From NCBI GenBank assembly GCA_916700875.1, contig CAKAKS010000004.1, positions 10,994,534-11,058,533 of the forward strand: 64,000 nt of DNA. Reading direction: 5' to 3'. Position numbers and translations under genes: made by a program. The notes beneath the pieces are model-generated. The model ran no database searches. It worked only from the letters and a program-made list of their open reading frames with translations, and had not been told where the DNA came from. This document shows, in pieces, positions 37,770 to 46,993 of the stretch; the first letter of the stretch is position 1; the number at the start of each line of letters is the position of its first letter. This DNA comes from Sebastes aleutianus (taxonomy: Eukaryota > Chordata > Actinopteri > Perciformes > Sebastidae).

Positions 37770-39785
37770 CGAGCGCTCCAGCCTCCCCCAGAGAGATGAT
37801 GAGTCTGAAGGAACGCAAGATGGACTACGATTCCACGGCAACCAACGCTGGTTTCCATAGCAACAAAGGGGAGCACACATCCCGGAAAGACGGCATGGCA
37901 GGTGCGCGTGTGTGTGTGATGGAGAGACATAAAGTAGAATAATTTAATTCTACTATCCCCCTCTTTATCTTTCTTTCTCTTCTATTTTCATTCCATATTT
38001 CTCTTCTCGCTTTCTCCCCTTATCTGTCTTCTTTTTTTTTACCTCACACTATTTTTCTTCTCTTACTTACACACTTTGATTCTTTCTGTCTCTACTATCT
38101 CTCCTCTCTCCATTTGTTTCTTCCTCTCTCTCTTCTATTGTTTCTCTTTGCTATCTATCGGTCTCTTCTATTCATTCATGCTCCATTCTTTTGTCTTCTC
38201 TCACAATGTTCTCGCGAGGTCACGAGGGACAGACTAATTGCCAGACTTTTAGACAAACCGCAGGAAACTTTGGGCTCTAATGAACTGATTTTTGACTAAG
38301 CCAATTGAGGAGTTTCCCACGATTTTGTTGCTCTTTGAATTATTATTATCAGCAGTAGTAGTGGAGCTTGTTATCCTTCACATAAGGTGTCGTCTTTCTC
38401 TTTTCTTTCCATCTTCCATCTTCCATCCGTCCAGTTCAAGTATCCTGTGGGACGTCTACGTTGTTCCGAAACTCTTACCTGACCGCCAGCGATGACATCA
38501 AACAAAACCAGGTGAGTAATAGGAGTCTATAAATGTACTACACACTCACACTTTTATATGTACACACAGTCCTACACCGGCACGGCAGCAGTGCATGCGT
38601 GTCGTCGGGGCTCTCATAAATTGGCATATGCTGTCATGACAAGGTGGTTATTAGGAGAGATAGCAGCGGGATGGAAGAGGTGCACACACACACACACACA
38701 CACACATACACAAGGTGTCTCACTGTGATAAGAGATGCAGTGGCAGAGTGCGCAACAGAGACACGCCCTCAGCTCAGGCAGCGCCAAGCCACTGCAAGCT
38801 GAAACCACACCCGATTAAAATCACCACCTCGGTTGATTGTGCTAATTATTTGCTTCTGTTTAATGACTCTGCTGGTGAAGATGGAGGTTCTAACAGGAAG
38901 CAGCAGAGCCTTTGACTTTAAGATTGTAGATTAAAGATGCATTAAATACATAATTACCGTATAAGTTCCTCTGTTTGGATAGAAACTTTGCGTTTTTTAC
39001 CACTGGCAGTTAAACTCTACTAAATAACTGAAATGGGTGTCCTACACACATCAACACGCAGACACACACAACTAGCCTGTCAGAGTTCAAGATGTATTGC
39101 CTCCTTCACTGCCTGCATGTAATAGAGAATTCACAGCATGAGTCCCTTCACAATTGATTCCTATCTGAGCCTTTTTTTACTCGTACTGCCTGCCTTTTCA
39201 AAATCTTCTCCCCCGTGTACTCACTCTGTACCTGCCACTCTCTCCTCCTCTCCATCTCTACACCTTTATCTCCCTCCCGGATGACTCTCCATTCTTGCTT
39301 GCCACACCTAACCCCCATCACCTACCACTTTTCCCCCTCCACTTCCACCGCTTCCCCCTCACCAGGCTCCGGCCCCGCCCTGCGTCGTGCCCCCCCAGCC
39401 CCAGCAGGACAGCCCGTCAGCGGCCGTGCTAAAGGACTACGACCCCTACCCTCCTCCTCCTTCCTTCCCGCAGCCACAGCCGCCGCAGCCTCCGCCTCAC
39501 AGCCAGAGTCGGAGCTTCAACGAGGTCTACTACGAGGACCAGGGGCCTCCGCCTCCTCCGTCCCAGCCGCAGCCGCAGGTCCAGGCGCAGGCCCAGCCTC
39601 AGGCCCAACCCCAGCAGCCTCCGAGCACCGCCGCACCGCCCCGAGACCCGCGGGAGGACCTGCGCATGCATCTGGGCCTCAAATCCACCGGCAACTACGT
39701 AGACTTCTACTCGGCCTCTCGGCCATACAGCGAACTGAACTACGAGACCAGCCACTACCCGGCCTCGCCCGACTCCTGGGTCTAG
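14320..39785 (+). CDS. ctnnd2: ctnnd2 (delta-catenin/NPRAP), 3' part, six coding exons
   Basis: Join of 14320-14569, 17947-18031, 30504-30630, 37770-37901, 38435-38511 and 39366-39785. Every junction is GT-AG and all phases agree, giving 362 residues and a TAG stop; the 5' exons lie upstream of the window. Delta-catenin is a p120-family armadillo protein of neuronal junctions and dendritic spines. It binds the juxtamembrane region of classical cadherins and, through its C-terminus, PDZ scaffolds. What is seen: the final armadillo repeats (exons 1-2), a Ser/Thr/Arg-rich tail, and a C-terminus ending PASPDSWV, the class I PDZ ligand of CTNND2. Segments such as STGNYVDFYSA and RPYSELNYETSHYPASPDSW identify CTNND2 rather than CTNND1, ARVCF or PKP4. 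Teleosts often carry two copies (a/b); I cannot tell which this is. Confidence 0.97.
14662..15359 (+). mobile_element. hAT-like non-autonomous element, copy 2, 8-bp target duplication
   Basis: Termini TACGGGCTGTCAATC and TTTGACAACCCTA are flanked by a perfect direct repeat GAGAAAAC (14654-14661 and 15360-15367). An 8-bp target duplication with short T/CAGGG-type inverted ends is the mark of the hAT superfamily. No transposase remains. About 700 bp. Confidence 0.85.
16115..16181 (-). repeat. Weak tRNA-like (SINE head) stretch
   Basis: On the - strand, TAGCAGCTAGGCTGG resembles a pol III A box and GGGGTTCTATTCCTG resembles a B box (GGTTCGAATCC), with about 30-40 nt between them. Acceptor-stem pairing is not evident, so this would be a tRNA-derived SINE remnant at best. 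Confidence 0.25.
16913..17423 (-). mobile_element. PIF/Harbinger-like non-autonomous element, copy 1
   Basis: Ends GGCTTTGTCCAAAATCGCAT and (reversed) GGTTGCGTCCGAAATCCTAT form an inverted repeat. The flanks TGT (16910-16912 and 17424-17426) are a 3-bp target duplication. It matches 34109-34616 in reverse. 3-bp duplications and GG-starting termini fit PIF/Harbinger; the superfamily is inferred. Confidence 0.75.
17947..18031 (+). CDS. ctnnd2: ctnnd2 coding exon B (last armadillo helix)
   Basis: An 85-nt exon between acceptor CTATCTCCAG and donor GTAGGA. Its first base A completes the Lys codon from exon A, followed by HSAKVVKAASQVLSSMWQY and RDLRSLYKK, ending on a complete codon. This is the final helix region of the armadillo domain in p120-family proteins (pattern KAASQVL.SMWQYRDLRSLYKK). 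The upstream tract 17908-17946 is strongly pyrimidine-rich, a good splice acceptor. An ATG at 17960 gives a spurious small frame through the donor. Confidence 0.96.
19382..19467 (+). repeat. (AAT)n then (TA)n compound microsatellite
   Basis: About 21 AAT units with one AGT interruption, followed by about 10 TA units. Confidence 0.97.
19478..19572. repeat. Short GGTATCGG-type repeat fragment
   Basis: CATCGGATCGGTACTTGGTA and GTATCGGAATGG, related in wording to 60430-60660. Directly follows the (AAT)n/(TA)n array. Confidence 0.45.
21040..22040 (+). repeat. Composite dispersed repeat, long copy
   Basis: Shares GTGTACATCATCTG, CCTGAAGATTAATTTGAGAT, ATTATGTCTCATAAGTTGTT and CCACTCGAGAATTGA with 42465-43085. 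Its 3' part (21840-21950) carries the module GTGGGTACCCATAGAACC and TATCTTGAGGTCAGAGGTCA that is also in the hAT-like elements. No coding sequence. Confidence 0.7.
22885..23430 (+). repeat. Fold-back repeat family, copy 3
   Basis: Starts TTTAAACCTGCAGTATGCAG and ends CTACTACAGCTTTAA, giving the core family ends without the extra flank of copies 1 and 2. Carries CAACGTGGCTGCCGGGTCAC and GGCTCTGATTGGTTGTTTTC. The left arm of the palindrome is mostly deleted. Confidence 0.72.
29412..30164 (+). mobile_element. hAT-like non-autonomous element, copy 3
   Basis: Best-preserved copy: termini TAGGGCTGTCAATCGATTAA and ATCGCGTTAACTTTGACAGC plus CCTA. Flanks ATGATTTT (29404-29411) and ATGATTTC (30165-30172) are an 8-bp target duplication with one mismatch. 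The internal module GTGGGTACCCATAGAACCCA occurs in other repeats of the window. About 750 bp, non-coding. Confidence 0.85.
30504..30630 (+). CDS. ctnnd2: ctnnd2 coding exon C (post-armadillo Ser/Arg-rich tail)
   Basis: A 127-nt exon between TTTGTTTTGCAG and GTGAGT. It starts in phase 0 and ends after one base of the next codon. It encodes DGYSQYHFVGSASTIERDRQ followed by RPYSSSRTPSVSPVRTSP and NNRS, matching the CTNND2 tail after the last armadillo repeat. The several SP/TP pairs are candidate proline-directed phosphorylation sites (inference). A (TG)20 microsatellite begins 40 nt downstream of the donor. Confidence 0.96.
30670..30709 (+). repeat. (TG)20 microsatellite
   Basis: Begins 40 nt after the donor of ctnnd2 exon C. 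Confidence 0.98.
31395..31640 (+). repeat. Dispersed fish repeat (SINE/MITE-like)
   Basis: Contains TTACAGCTGTTTCCCCCTGC, CTTTATGCTAAGCTGAGCTA and TGTTGGACTATTCCTTTAAG, which I recognise as one of the most frequent teleost interspersed repeats. Single copy in this window. Confidence 0.55.
31698..32220 (-). mobile_element. TTAAAGGTC-ended non-autonomous element, copy 1
   Basis: Termini TTTAAAGGTCCCATAT and ATATGGGACCTTTAA are inverted repeats. The body (CATGTTTACTTCCTGTCAGC; TTAAACCTGCTTTATAATAT) matches 33871-34858 in reverse. TTAA at both ends would fit a piggyBac-type target site, but the termini alone do not prove it. Confidence 0.72.
32749..32775 (+). repeat. (AG)n tract
   Basis: Start of a purine-rich stretch to about 32900; the reverse strand gives spurious Ser/Leu frames. 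Confidence 0.95.
33871..34858 (+). mobile_element. TTAAAGGTC-ended element, copy 2, interrupted by insertion
   Basis: Termini TTAAAGGTCACATATTG and ATATCGGACCTTTAA. Left half 33871-34108 and right half 34617-34858 together match the reverse of 31698-32220; the middle 508 bp is a later insertion of a different element. Confidence 0.78.
34109..34616 (+). mobile_element. PIF/Harbinger-like non-autonomous element, copy 2, nested
   Basis: Ends GGTTGCGTCCAAACTTCCAT and TTTCGGACGAAGCC, flanked by TAT (34106-34108 and 34617-34619). It sits inside the 33871-34858 element. The related uninterrupted element at 31698-32220 shows the empty site with a single TAT. 508 bp, non-coding. Confidence 0.82.
36813..36945 (+). 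pseudogene. Relic MADF-domain coding sequence
   Basis: Frame +3 from 36816 reads DQERLIGEVEMRNYL, a stop (TAA 36861-36863), then DTSSFHYKNLNKVAAGW and REIARELKVSYTAV. This is the pattern of a MADF (Myb/SANT-like) domain: an acidic start, a YLYD.SS..Y.D/N..K core and a W..IA.EL helix. The stop falls where the conserved Tyr of YLYD is expected (TAC to TAA). MADF proteins act as DNA-binding factors and also accompany PIF/Harbinger transposases. Here no other domain and no open frame remain, so it is a dead fragment. Confidence 0.6.
37689..37769 (+). repeat. (TG)n repeat forming the exon D acceptor
   Basis: About 80 nt of TG with three single interruptions (CA, C) and a final TAG that is the splice acceptor. 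No other AG occurs between 37671 and the acceptor. Confidence 0.97.
37770..37901 (+). CDS. ctnnd2: ctnnd2 coding exon D (preceded by UG-repeat acceptor)
   Basis: A 132-nt exon, phase 1 to phase 1. With the G from exon C it encodes ASAPASPREMMSLKERKMDY, a variable stretch, then NKGEHTSRKDGMA. This is the SAPASPRE..SLKERK and KGEHTSRKD region of CTNND2. The acceptor AG at 37768-37769 is the end of about 80 nt of nearly pure TG repeat, with no classical polypyrimidine tract (see findings). The donor is GTGCGC. Confidence 0.95.
38435..38511 (+). CDS. ctnnd2: ctnnd2 coding exon E
   Basis: A 77-nt exon between CCATCCGTCCAG and GTGAGT. With the G from exon D it reads VQVSCGTSTLFRNSYLTASD then DIKQNQ, matching the CTNND2 segment of the form QNTG.STL.RNSY....DIK.NQ. 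It ends on a complete codon. The intron before it (37902-38434) is only 533 nt and is pyrimidine-rich; the one after (38512-39365) is 854 nt. Confidence 0.94.
39366..39785 (+). CDS. ctnnd2: ctnnd2 terminal coding exon F (Pro/Gln-rich tail and PDZ ligand)
   Basis: Starts in phase 0 after CCCCTCACCAG and stops at TAG 39783-39785, giving 139 residues. The first 100 or so are Pro/Gln/Ala-rich (PPPPSFPQPQPPQPPPHSQS; QVQAQAQPQAQPQQPP), with a conserved island FNEVYYEDQ. The end, from about MHLGLKSTGNYVDFYSASRP to PASPDSWV, is nearly identical to mammalian CTNND2. By my recollection the matching human segment is about 85 residues, so the Pro/Gln stretch is an expansion. The DNA is markedly GC-rich compared with the surrounding introns. 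The terminal DSWV binds PDZ domains of scaffolds such as densin/erbin family and MAGI proteins (family knowledge). A GTG at 39387 is not a start. Confidence 0.96.
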   Translation, partial: APAPPCVVPPQPQQDSPSAAVLKDYDPYPPPPSFPQPQPPQPPPHSQSRSFNEVYYEDQGPPPPPSQPQPQVQAQAQPQAQPQQPPSTAAPPRDPREDLRMHLGLKSTGNYVDFYSASRPYSELNYETSHYPASPDSWV

Positions 39786-40376
39786 CTAGACTATGACGAT
39801 GGATGGGGGGGGGCAAGAGAGAGTCTGTGTGTGCGTGTGTGAAAGGGATTATTTTTGCAAGCGATCAACAGCAGATTAACACAAGGTGACAGCAAGTGGC
39901 ATGTTGAAACGGGATCTTGTAGCCAGTGGCAGGAAATTTGTGTTCTCTAAAAATAAGGGGGCACGACAGAGCTAGACGGGGTTAAGAAATGAAGTCAGGT
40001 CGAGTGACAAAGAGAGACTGTGCATGTGCATGCGGACATTTTTCCTTTTTTTTTCTCCAGACCGCTTTATTTCTTCAAAGTCAGCTCCATTGCACCGGTG
40101 AGTGGATAAGGGGGGAGTAGATATGAAGAAGTGGGTTTCAAAGGGTGAGAGAGGAGTGGGCAGAAGTATATAGAAAAAGAGAAAATGACCAAGAAGTGGA
40201 GAGAGTACGCAGAGACCTAGAGAAGAGGAGAGAGATGGGATCAGGAAATAATGTGGAGCGGATGAGGGCGAGCTCTTACTCTGTAGGAGCAGAAAGTGGC
40301 CTGACCTTTTGTTGAAGACAGAGAGGTTGAGAGGAGAGACAAAGATGGCATGAGGGTTCTTGAGGATTTCATGTGG

Positions 40377-40382
40377 AATAAA
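40377..40382 (+). promoter_or_regulatory. Candidate proximal poly(A) signal AATAAA
   Basis: Canonical hexamer about 590 nt after the ctnnd2 stop; would give a short 3'UTR. Not verified. Confidence 0.35.
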
Positions 40383-41578
40383 AGCACAGAAAAAAAAAAG
40401 ATGAATTCACATCAGGCACAAGGCAAGAAGTGGATGTTTACCATTTCACCCATGTGACAAACGTAGCACCGCTTTACCCCGCCATTTTTGTTGCGATGGC
40501 CTTGCCGCCTATACGGAGGCTTCCGATTTAGCTTTCAAGGAATGTCATCTTCAACTGACTTCTTTTTTTGTCATCCGCTTTTTTTTATTTGTACTTTTCT
40601 AAATTTTCACTTTCACAAAAAGCATTTTTTTATTTTCCGTGTACAGTTCAAAGGTGATATAGTGTGTATATTACACATGTTTTTGATGGGGCCACTTGTG
40701 ATTTTCTTTTTCCCCCATGACTGACTGATACTGACTGAAACTATAAAAGCAACAGAAAATAAGTGAACACAAGAAGCAGAGAAGACAGACATCGTCATGA
40801 TGGATGTCAGTGGACACCTTTGTTTTGCCCTTTTCCAAGCCGGAGAGGAAACCCTGCAGTGTTTGTGTTTTTCTCTCTCTCCATCAAATGAATTTCGTTG
40901 TGGACATGCTCAAACGTCAAGAGCAGTTTGAGGCTGCCAGAGCATCAGATTGGCAGAGTGGCATTGCTCCCTGTCAACAAAAGTGCTTTTTCACTGCCTA
41001 AAGAATATATGTGTATGTTTAAAGCACACTCTCTGTCTTTGGAAAGGGTTGTCTTTTCCTTTTTCGGGGAGCTGAGATGTTTGACCATGTCAACTTTCAG
41101 CGGTTTCTCATCTTCACTTGTGCATAAAAAACTGGTCCGTCTGACAAGAGCCACAAGAGCCACTATGACAAGAGCCACCATGACTATTGTACATTTCAGT
41201 GTACAGTAGAGATAAAGAGAAAGAGAGAGACATGACATTGTGCCAAACTTTGACACCTCATGGACCAGTCCTAAAGGACTCTAAAGGGACATTCTGTCGA
41301 AGTTTACAGACAATGACTGGATGACTCCCTCTGCTGTTTGTAACTTTTATTTTCTTGTGTTTTGATCAGGTGAAGCCGTACTTATTGCTGGGGATCATGG
41401 GTAACATCTCCCTTCCCATAGATGTACAGACCTGCCTCTCTGTGTTGGCTGAGCATGTGTGGGGCGTGTGTGGGGACGCGTGCGTTTGTGTACGTGTGCA
41501 TGTATGTGACAGAATGCGTGGCCCGTGTGCGTACACGTAAACTTGAGCGAGCGTATCTATGCATGCATGTGTGTAGTA

Positions 41579-41628
41579 GTGTGTGTGTGTGCGTGTGTGT
41601 GTGTGTATGTGCGTGTGTGTGTGTGTGT
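41579..41628 (+). repeat. (TG)n with CG/TA interruptions in the ctnnd2 3'UTR
   Basis: TG-rich tract inside the inferred 3'UTR, in a wider TG/CG-rich stretch 41455-41660. Confidence 0.93.
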
Positions 41629-42080
41629 GCCTCTGTTGCGTGTGCGTGCGTTCCTGTATAAATCAATGTCCAGACAAGGCATTCCTACCGACAGTTTGTC
41701 CAGTTTTACAACATGAAAAACCAAGGTAAAAATCACTAGAATGAATTGTTGATATAGAATGACAAATCTATGAATATATGAATATAAATATAAATATATA
41801 TATATAATTTTTATGTGCAGATGTCAGTGTCACTAAATGCAACAAATGTTCGCAGAGAAAAAATGATTATGTGGTGTACAACAGGACTCTTGTTCACTTG
41901 ACCTAAACGTGGAAGCTGCTGATCGGGCCCCACCCCCCCCCACCCCACCCCAATCGAGACAAAAGAGAAATCCCACCTGAAGATGCTCAGGCTCTGGTGC
42001 GAGTTGTGTGTTATTGTGTGTCCATGCTTCTTAGATGACCCTGCTGAGAGAGGACCGTACCGTACTTGAACACAAGGAAA

Positions 42081-42086
42081 AATAAA
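42081..42086 (+). promoter_or_regulatory. Candidate distal poly(A) signal AATAAA
   Basis: Canonical hexamer about 2.3 kb after the ctnnd2 stop, with cleavage likely 15-25 nt later and GT-containing sequence downstream. Beyond it the sequence turns into repeat-bearing intergenic DNA, so this is the more likely end of the long 3'UTR. Confidence 0.45.
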
Positions 42087-42464
42087 AAGACTCTTTGCAA
42101 TCAAACGCCGTGGTCTCCGCTACTGTTGATCATTTTAACAGTTCTAGACAGGGACGTCCAGTTCTTTTCCTTAATTAGCAACGGTGTGGTGTTTTCTTCA
42201 CATGTACGATGTATTAAGTGCTTTTCTCACAAGGAAAAATTAATCATGTGGTGTATGGTTTGGTTTAATCTGACACGCTTTAATGTGTTTTAGATTAATT
42301 CACATTTGTGCTTTCAGCCTTTCGTTTGCTCAAAAAGTGGTTCAGGTGGCTTTGAAGAGTTAATAGAGAGATGCTAAAACATTTCCCTTCCCACAGCCCT
42401 CCTGAGGTTTCTCAGCTAGACCTTTAACCCCAAGAAACCAACTTAGACCCCTTCTTGTCTTCTA

Positions 42465-43085
42465 GTCTTTAGGGGGAGATAGCAGATCAGCAGCATATGT
42501 CACATAGAAGTGGTGTACATCATCTGGAAGCTGGGAACCTGAAGATTAATTTGAGATGCAGCTCAGCACTGTGTGTCAAGTTGTTCTAGTCATAAAGCAG
42601 AAATAAACTTTCATTAATTAATAAATTGATTAATTACAATAAATTGTAAAAGTTTATAAGGGCTTAAAACATTATAATAGAGGTATATGATGGCCATCCC
42701 CATGCTCTATTATGTCTCATAAGTTGTTGCAGCATTTTTTGGGTTGATACCATTTGTTTCACAGATTTGGTGCTAAATTTTATAATTTTTTACCACTCGA
42801 GAATTGATAAAAATGATCACTAATCCCTCATTGTGGGTATCCATAGAACCCATTTTTATTCACATATCTTAAAGGTCAGAGGTCAAGGGATCTATGTGAA
42901 TATGGTCATTTCAGTTTTTCCACCCCAAAATTTAGCTTAACTTTGGAGCATAATTTAGCCTCCTTCCTGACAAGCTAACATGACAGGGTACCAGTGTATT
43001 CCTTCGGTTTTCTATATGCAGTACCTTCACTCTAGCTCTAAAACCAAACCCGCTACAGCCTCTGAAAGCGACTGTAAAGTCGTCA
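42465..43085 (+). repeat. Composite dispersed repeat, copy with internal deletion
   Basis: Same order of blocks as 21040-22040, but about 480 bp are missing between the CCACTCGAGAATTGA block (about 42796) and the TGTGGGTATCCATAGAACCC block (about 42834). After the module it continues, like the hAT-like family, to CTCTAGCTCTAAAACC (about 43030-43045). Confidence 0.7.
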
Positions 43086-46000
43086 GGATCACGGCGATCC
43101 TGTTGGTCTCACAGGGAAACAGTTCTGTAAAAAACTGGAAATACACATCACAGGAAATGAAGTTATTCACATATCCAATCAGGTCAAGCCAAGTGATGCT
43201 GACTGAGTACAAATACATTTTTAGAACATAGTAACTACTGTAAATATATGTTGAATTTACAGGGGGACAGTGTACTGTACAACAACATGGATGCCTGTAA
43301 GTTGCATTATGGGAAGTGTAGGATCCAGGGTTTTAGGGACTTTTACTATTAAGCTAAATGTCAGGATGCTGCTGTTGTGATTTTGATTTGAAATATTATG
43401 GAAGTGCAGTACTAAATAGTTGCAGTCAACATGACAAAAATGTAATACACATACAGAACATTCAGTGACTTAAACAGTGACACAATGCTATAGTCAGAAT
43501 CAGTATGTTCACAAAGTTTCCTCGCATGAGTTGGAGCACATACAGTAATATACTTTAATATGTATGTTTTAGAGCCATAATAGACATACGTACGTATTAT
43601 TTTAGTATTGTGTATTGTGCTCTGTAGACTTCAGAGATGAAACACAATGTCAATAAATTCAGTTTGTTTTTACACAGACAATTTACCACTGTTGTCCCCC
43701 CTGGCTGACAAGCCACACTGTTAACATCTCGCTGGGGACTTGACTGACAGGCGTGTGGGAACATGTCATAAGATAGTGCTTATGGATATCATCCCTATTC
43801 ACACTTCCCCTGATAATGACCCCCTTTTTTGATACCATATAGTTACCTTGTATACAGCGTAGCGGTGATAGGCATGTATAAACATGACAGGAGGCTTAAT
43901 ATTAGACTGTGATGTTGCCTCAGAGAGATGCGCTGTTAATAGTATAATACAGAGATGTAAAGCCAATTCAAGCGCTCCTACATCCGCCAGCCTCTATTGT
44001 CACGTTAATGACGGTGGACAGACATCAAAGATGCAGTAATGGAAAATCCCATTTTGTGTTTTTTCCAATCGTTTTGTTCCCTTTGTGCGTCGCCCCCTCC
44101 GACTTTGATGCCATTCATCCAGATATCCATTCAGAGATTGAATTGAGCTTGAAGCATATTAAATGAATGCGGCTGAACTGGAGGTAGCGGCATTTGTTAC
44201 AATCCATTGGAATTCATGTCTCCCCCTCCTCCCTCCCTCCCTTCTTCTTTGATGCTGTCTAGGTTAAGCCTGTGAAATGCAGTGTTGGGTAATAACGCCA
44301 TTGCGTTGATTATTAGCCTTCACAATAGAGGCGAGCCTCTTCTGTCTGAGCACAGTCCCATAGTGGAACGCTTGGTGTAACTTAATGTGGCATGAAAATA
44401 GCTCCTCAATTTTCCTAGGCACAGCCTCTCCAGAAACTGCCCTGTTCCACCCTGCAGACGCCTCCGGCCTTCACTGTTTCACTCCCTCTCTCCCAGCTCC
44501 CTCGCCCCTCTAATTCTCACAGCGTCCCTGCCCATTCAGCCGTCACACACCTCAGGCGGGGCTCAAGGTGTGTGCACGTGTGCGTACACATGTATGTACG
44601 CGCCAGGTGCATGTCAGCAGAGAGCCGGGGACGACGTGAAGGGGGGGAACACAAAGTGAGATGTAAAGGGGAAAAGAAGGAGACAGAGATGTAGTGGTGA
44701 GCAGGTGGAGGGTCTGTGATTTATACTCTGAGGATTTGAGCGTGAAATCAATTTGTGTTTAAGAAGAAGTGAGGCTCCGTGGAGTCACTGTGTGCCACAG
44801 ATAGACCTTGAGAAATTAATGCTCTCATCTGAAAGGGAAGGGTGGAGCCTGAAGGAGAAGGAAGGTGGAAGGACGAAGAGTAGGATGGACAAGGGTGAGG
44901 AAGATGGAAAGGTAGGAAACGAAGGGTAGAGAAGACATGAGGAGAATTTTGAAATGCTGAAAAAAGTTCAGGCATAATACAGTAGCAAAAAAATGTGAGT
45001 ATAGGAGCAGCGGTAGAAGTCAAGGTCTTGGAGAAAACTTAATATTAGTGTATTGAGTTGTGAAAAAAATAATAAAGAAAATGAGAAATGCCCCAGAAAA
45101 CGTTGTGGAACCTAAAAAAATAAAAAATAAATATCCTATTTTTCTTCAGCTAAGAGGAGTGTGTCGAATGGGCCTGCAACAGCTGGCAGCTGAAATTAGG
45201 GCCCTGTTCAGGGACAAATCATGTGGTTCTTTAGCTGCTAAATGCTCCACTATATGCACCATGCTATAGTCGCCAACTCATTTGGTACCAGACAGGTCAG
45301 CTATAGTGGCTTTTTAGAGCTTTTTGGCTGAAAACAACTGTGTTTGAAAAACTTTGGTTTCATAAATACACTTCCAACCAAAGTGAAAAAGCATTGATAA
45401 ATATTTTTTCTACAAACAACCTATTTCGTAATGCATTATATGGAAAATAATAAAGACGTGTGGTTATAGGTTGCTGAAATGGAAATGTGGGTTTGTGTTT
45501 TACTGGCTTATAGAGTGCTGCAGGGATGACATATTTGTATAGGCCAACCACGAAGTTAGCATCCAATGGGATTTTTTCCATTGAGTTTTGGATTATTATT
45601 ATTGCAGAAAATAAACTCTGTGGCAAATAAACGTTTATGATACTTACACGATTTGTTCAGCAAGATAATCTTCACGAATGAACACCACACATGATTTTTG
45701 AAGCATAAATGCAGTCGCCAGAAGTAAAAAAGCTAACGTTATAGTCTATAAATGAACTACACCCCTGTTGTATGAGCGCGAGTATACACAACGAGGCTGT
45801 AAAGGTGGATAAGTGTTCGATGTGATGAAGTTTAGTAGTCTCATTGTTAGCAACTGCCTTATTTAAAGACATATAAATGCTTCAAAATGTACAAGTTGGA
45901 TATTTACTGATGTATTTTATATCTTAGAACAAAACATTTGAATTTCTTAAGCTTGTGTTAACCACAGAAATTCATTTCCGGGTTTTAGGACGCATTCCTG

Positions 46001-46993
46001 TAGCACTATATATAGTGTGTGCTGAGCTTTGCCTGCTTATAGAGATGACCGAGATGCTGCACCGAGAGGTATAAGAAGAAGGATGAAGTGTGATTACGGA
46101 GGCAAAATCACAGAGGACTAAGATGAGAGATGATTGAGGAGATGAGGCACAAGAGAGGGGAAGGCATAAAAGTAGGCTTTTGCAGACAAACAGGACTCTA
46201 GAGCAGCAGTACATGTACCTCTCAGTTCTCATTTTCCTTGCTGTCATAAATTCTGCTGCATTTACTGGCTAAGCAACAGAAGAAGAGAAAAAAAGATGTC
46301 AGGGAGCCTCCTCACAGCGTGATGTTCACTGCTGTTTGACATGGGTGTTGTCATGGTTCATTTACACCTGCAGGAAGTGGCAGGATGTTTCAATTTGATC
46401 CTTGCCAAGAATTATTTCACACGGCACTAAAACTGAACAGTGCTGATTAATACAGCTGAAGATAGCCTCTCAGCGCTGATGGTAAACCTTTGTGAAAGGC
46501 TCAGCGGGAGTAACAACTCTGAACAAAACATCACAGCTTTGATAAAAAGCTACACATTAGGGAACCAAGAGGTCAGACGTTGAATGTATTGTTGTGTTAC
46601 ATGGTGTTAATTACATTTTTTATGTTGTTATGCTTTTGTTTTTTTTATTTAATTATATAGAAAATTGCTTTATGGACCAATTCATATGTTTTGATTTCCT
46701 GCATATCCCTCACATGAACGGACAATCATTCACGCTCACATTCACACCAATTAGCCGTACTTGCATGTCTTTGGACTACCTACACTAAAGTAACACAGAA
46801 AATAATTATTGCAGACTTGTTGTTTACCGTGATGGTGTATACGTATATACAAGTCAATTAAAAAATGCATTAGTCTGTGACTGATTTTCATACGATTTCC
46901 ATATATGGAAATCGTAGACCAATACCTTCTAACAGTAGAAAAAATAGAAGTCTAAAACTGTGCTAAATATTGCAAACATGCTGTTTATGTTCC

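Larger units (their letters stand above)
39786..42105 (+). other. ctnnd2: ctnnd2 3'UTR (extent inferred)
   Basis: Non-coding sequence directly after the stop with no further plausible exon. It holds a purine-rich stretch (about 40100-40330), a (TG)n tract (41579-41628), an AT-rich patch (41765-41812) and a C-rich tract (41928-41953). AATAAA hexamers at 40377-40382 and 42081-42086 are the candidate poly(A) signals; the second is followed by a GT-rich stretch. The end is an inference; there is no transcript evidence here. Confidence 0.6.

Noticed and set aside
37589..37942. 117-codon + frame rich in VCVCVC, and the HTHTHT frames opposite
   Set aside because: TG/CA microsatellite translation. 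Only 37770-37901 in this frame is real, as ctnnd2 exon D.
39215..39796. 193-codon open frame overlapping ctnnd2 exon F in another frame
   Set aside because: Shadow of the GC-rich Pro/Gln coding exon; it crosses the intron/exon border with no splice logic of its own.
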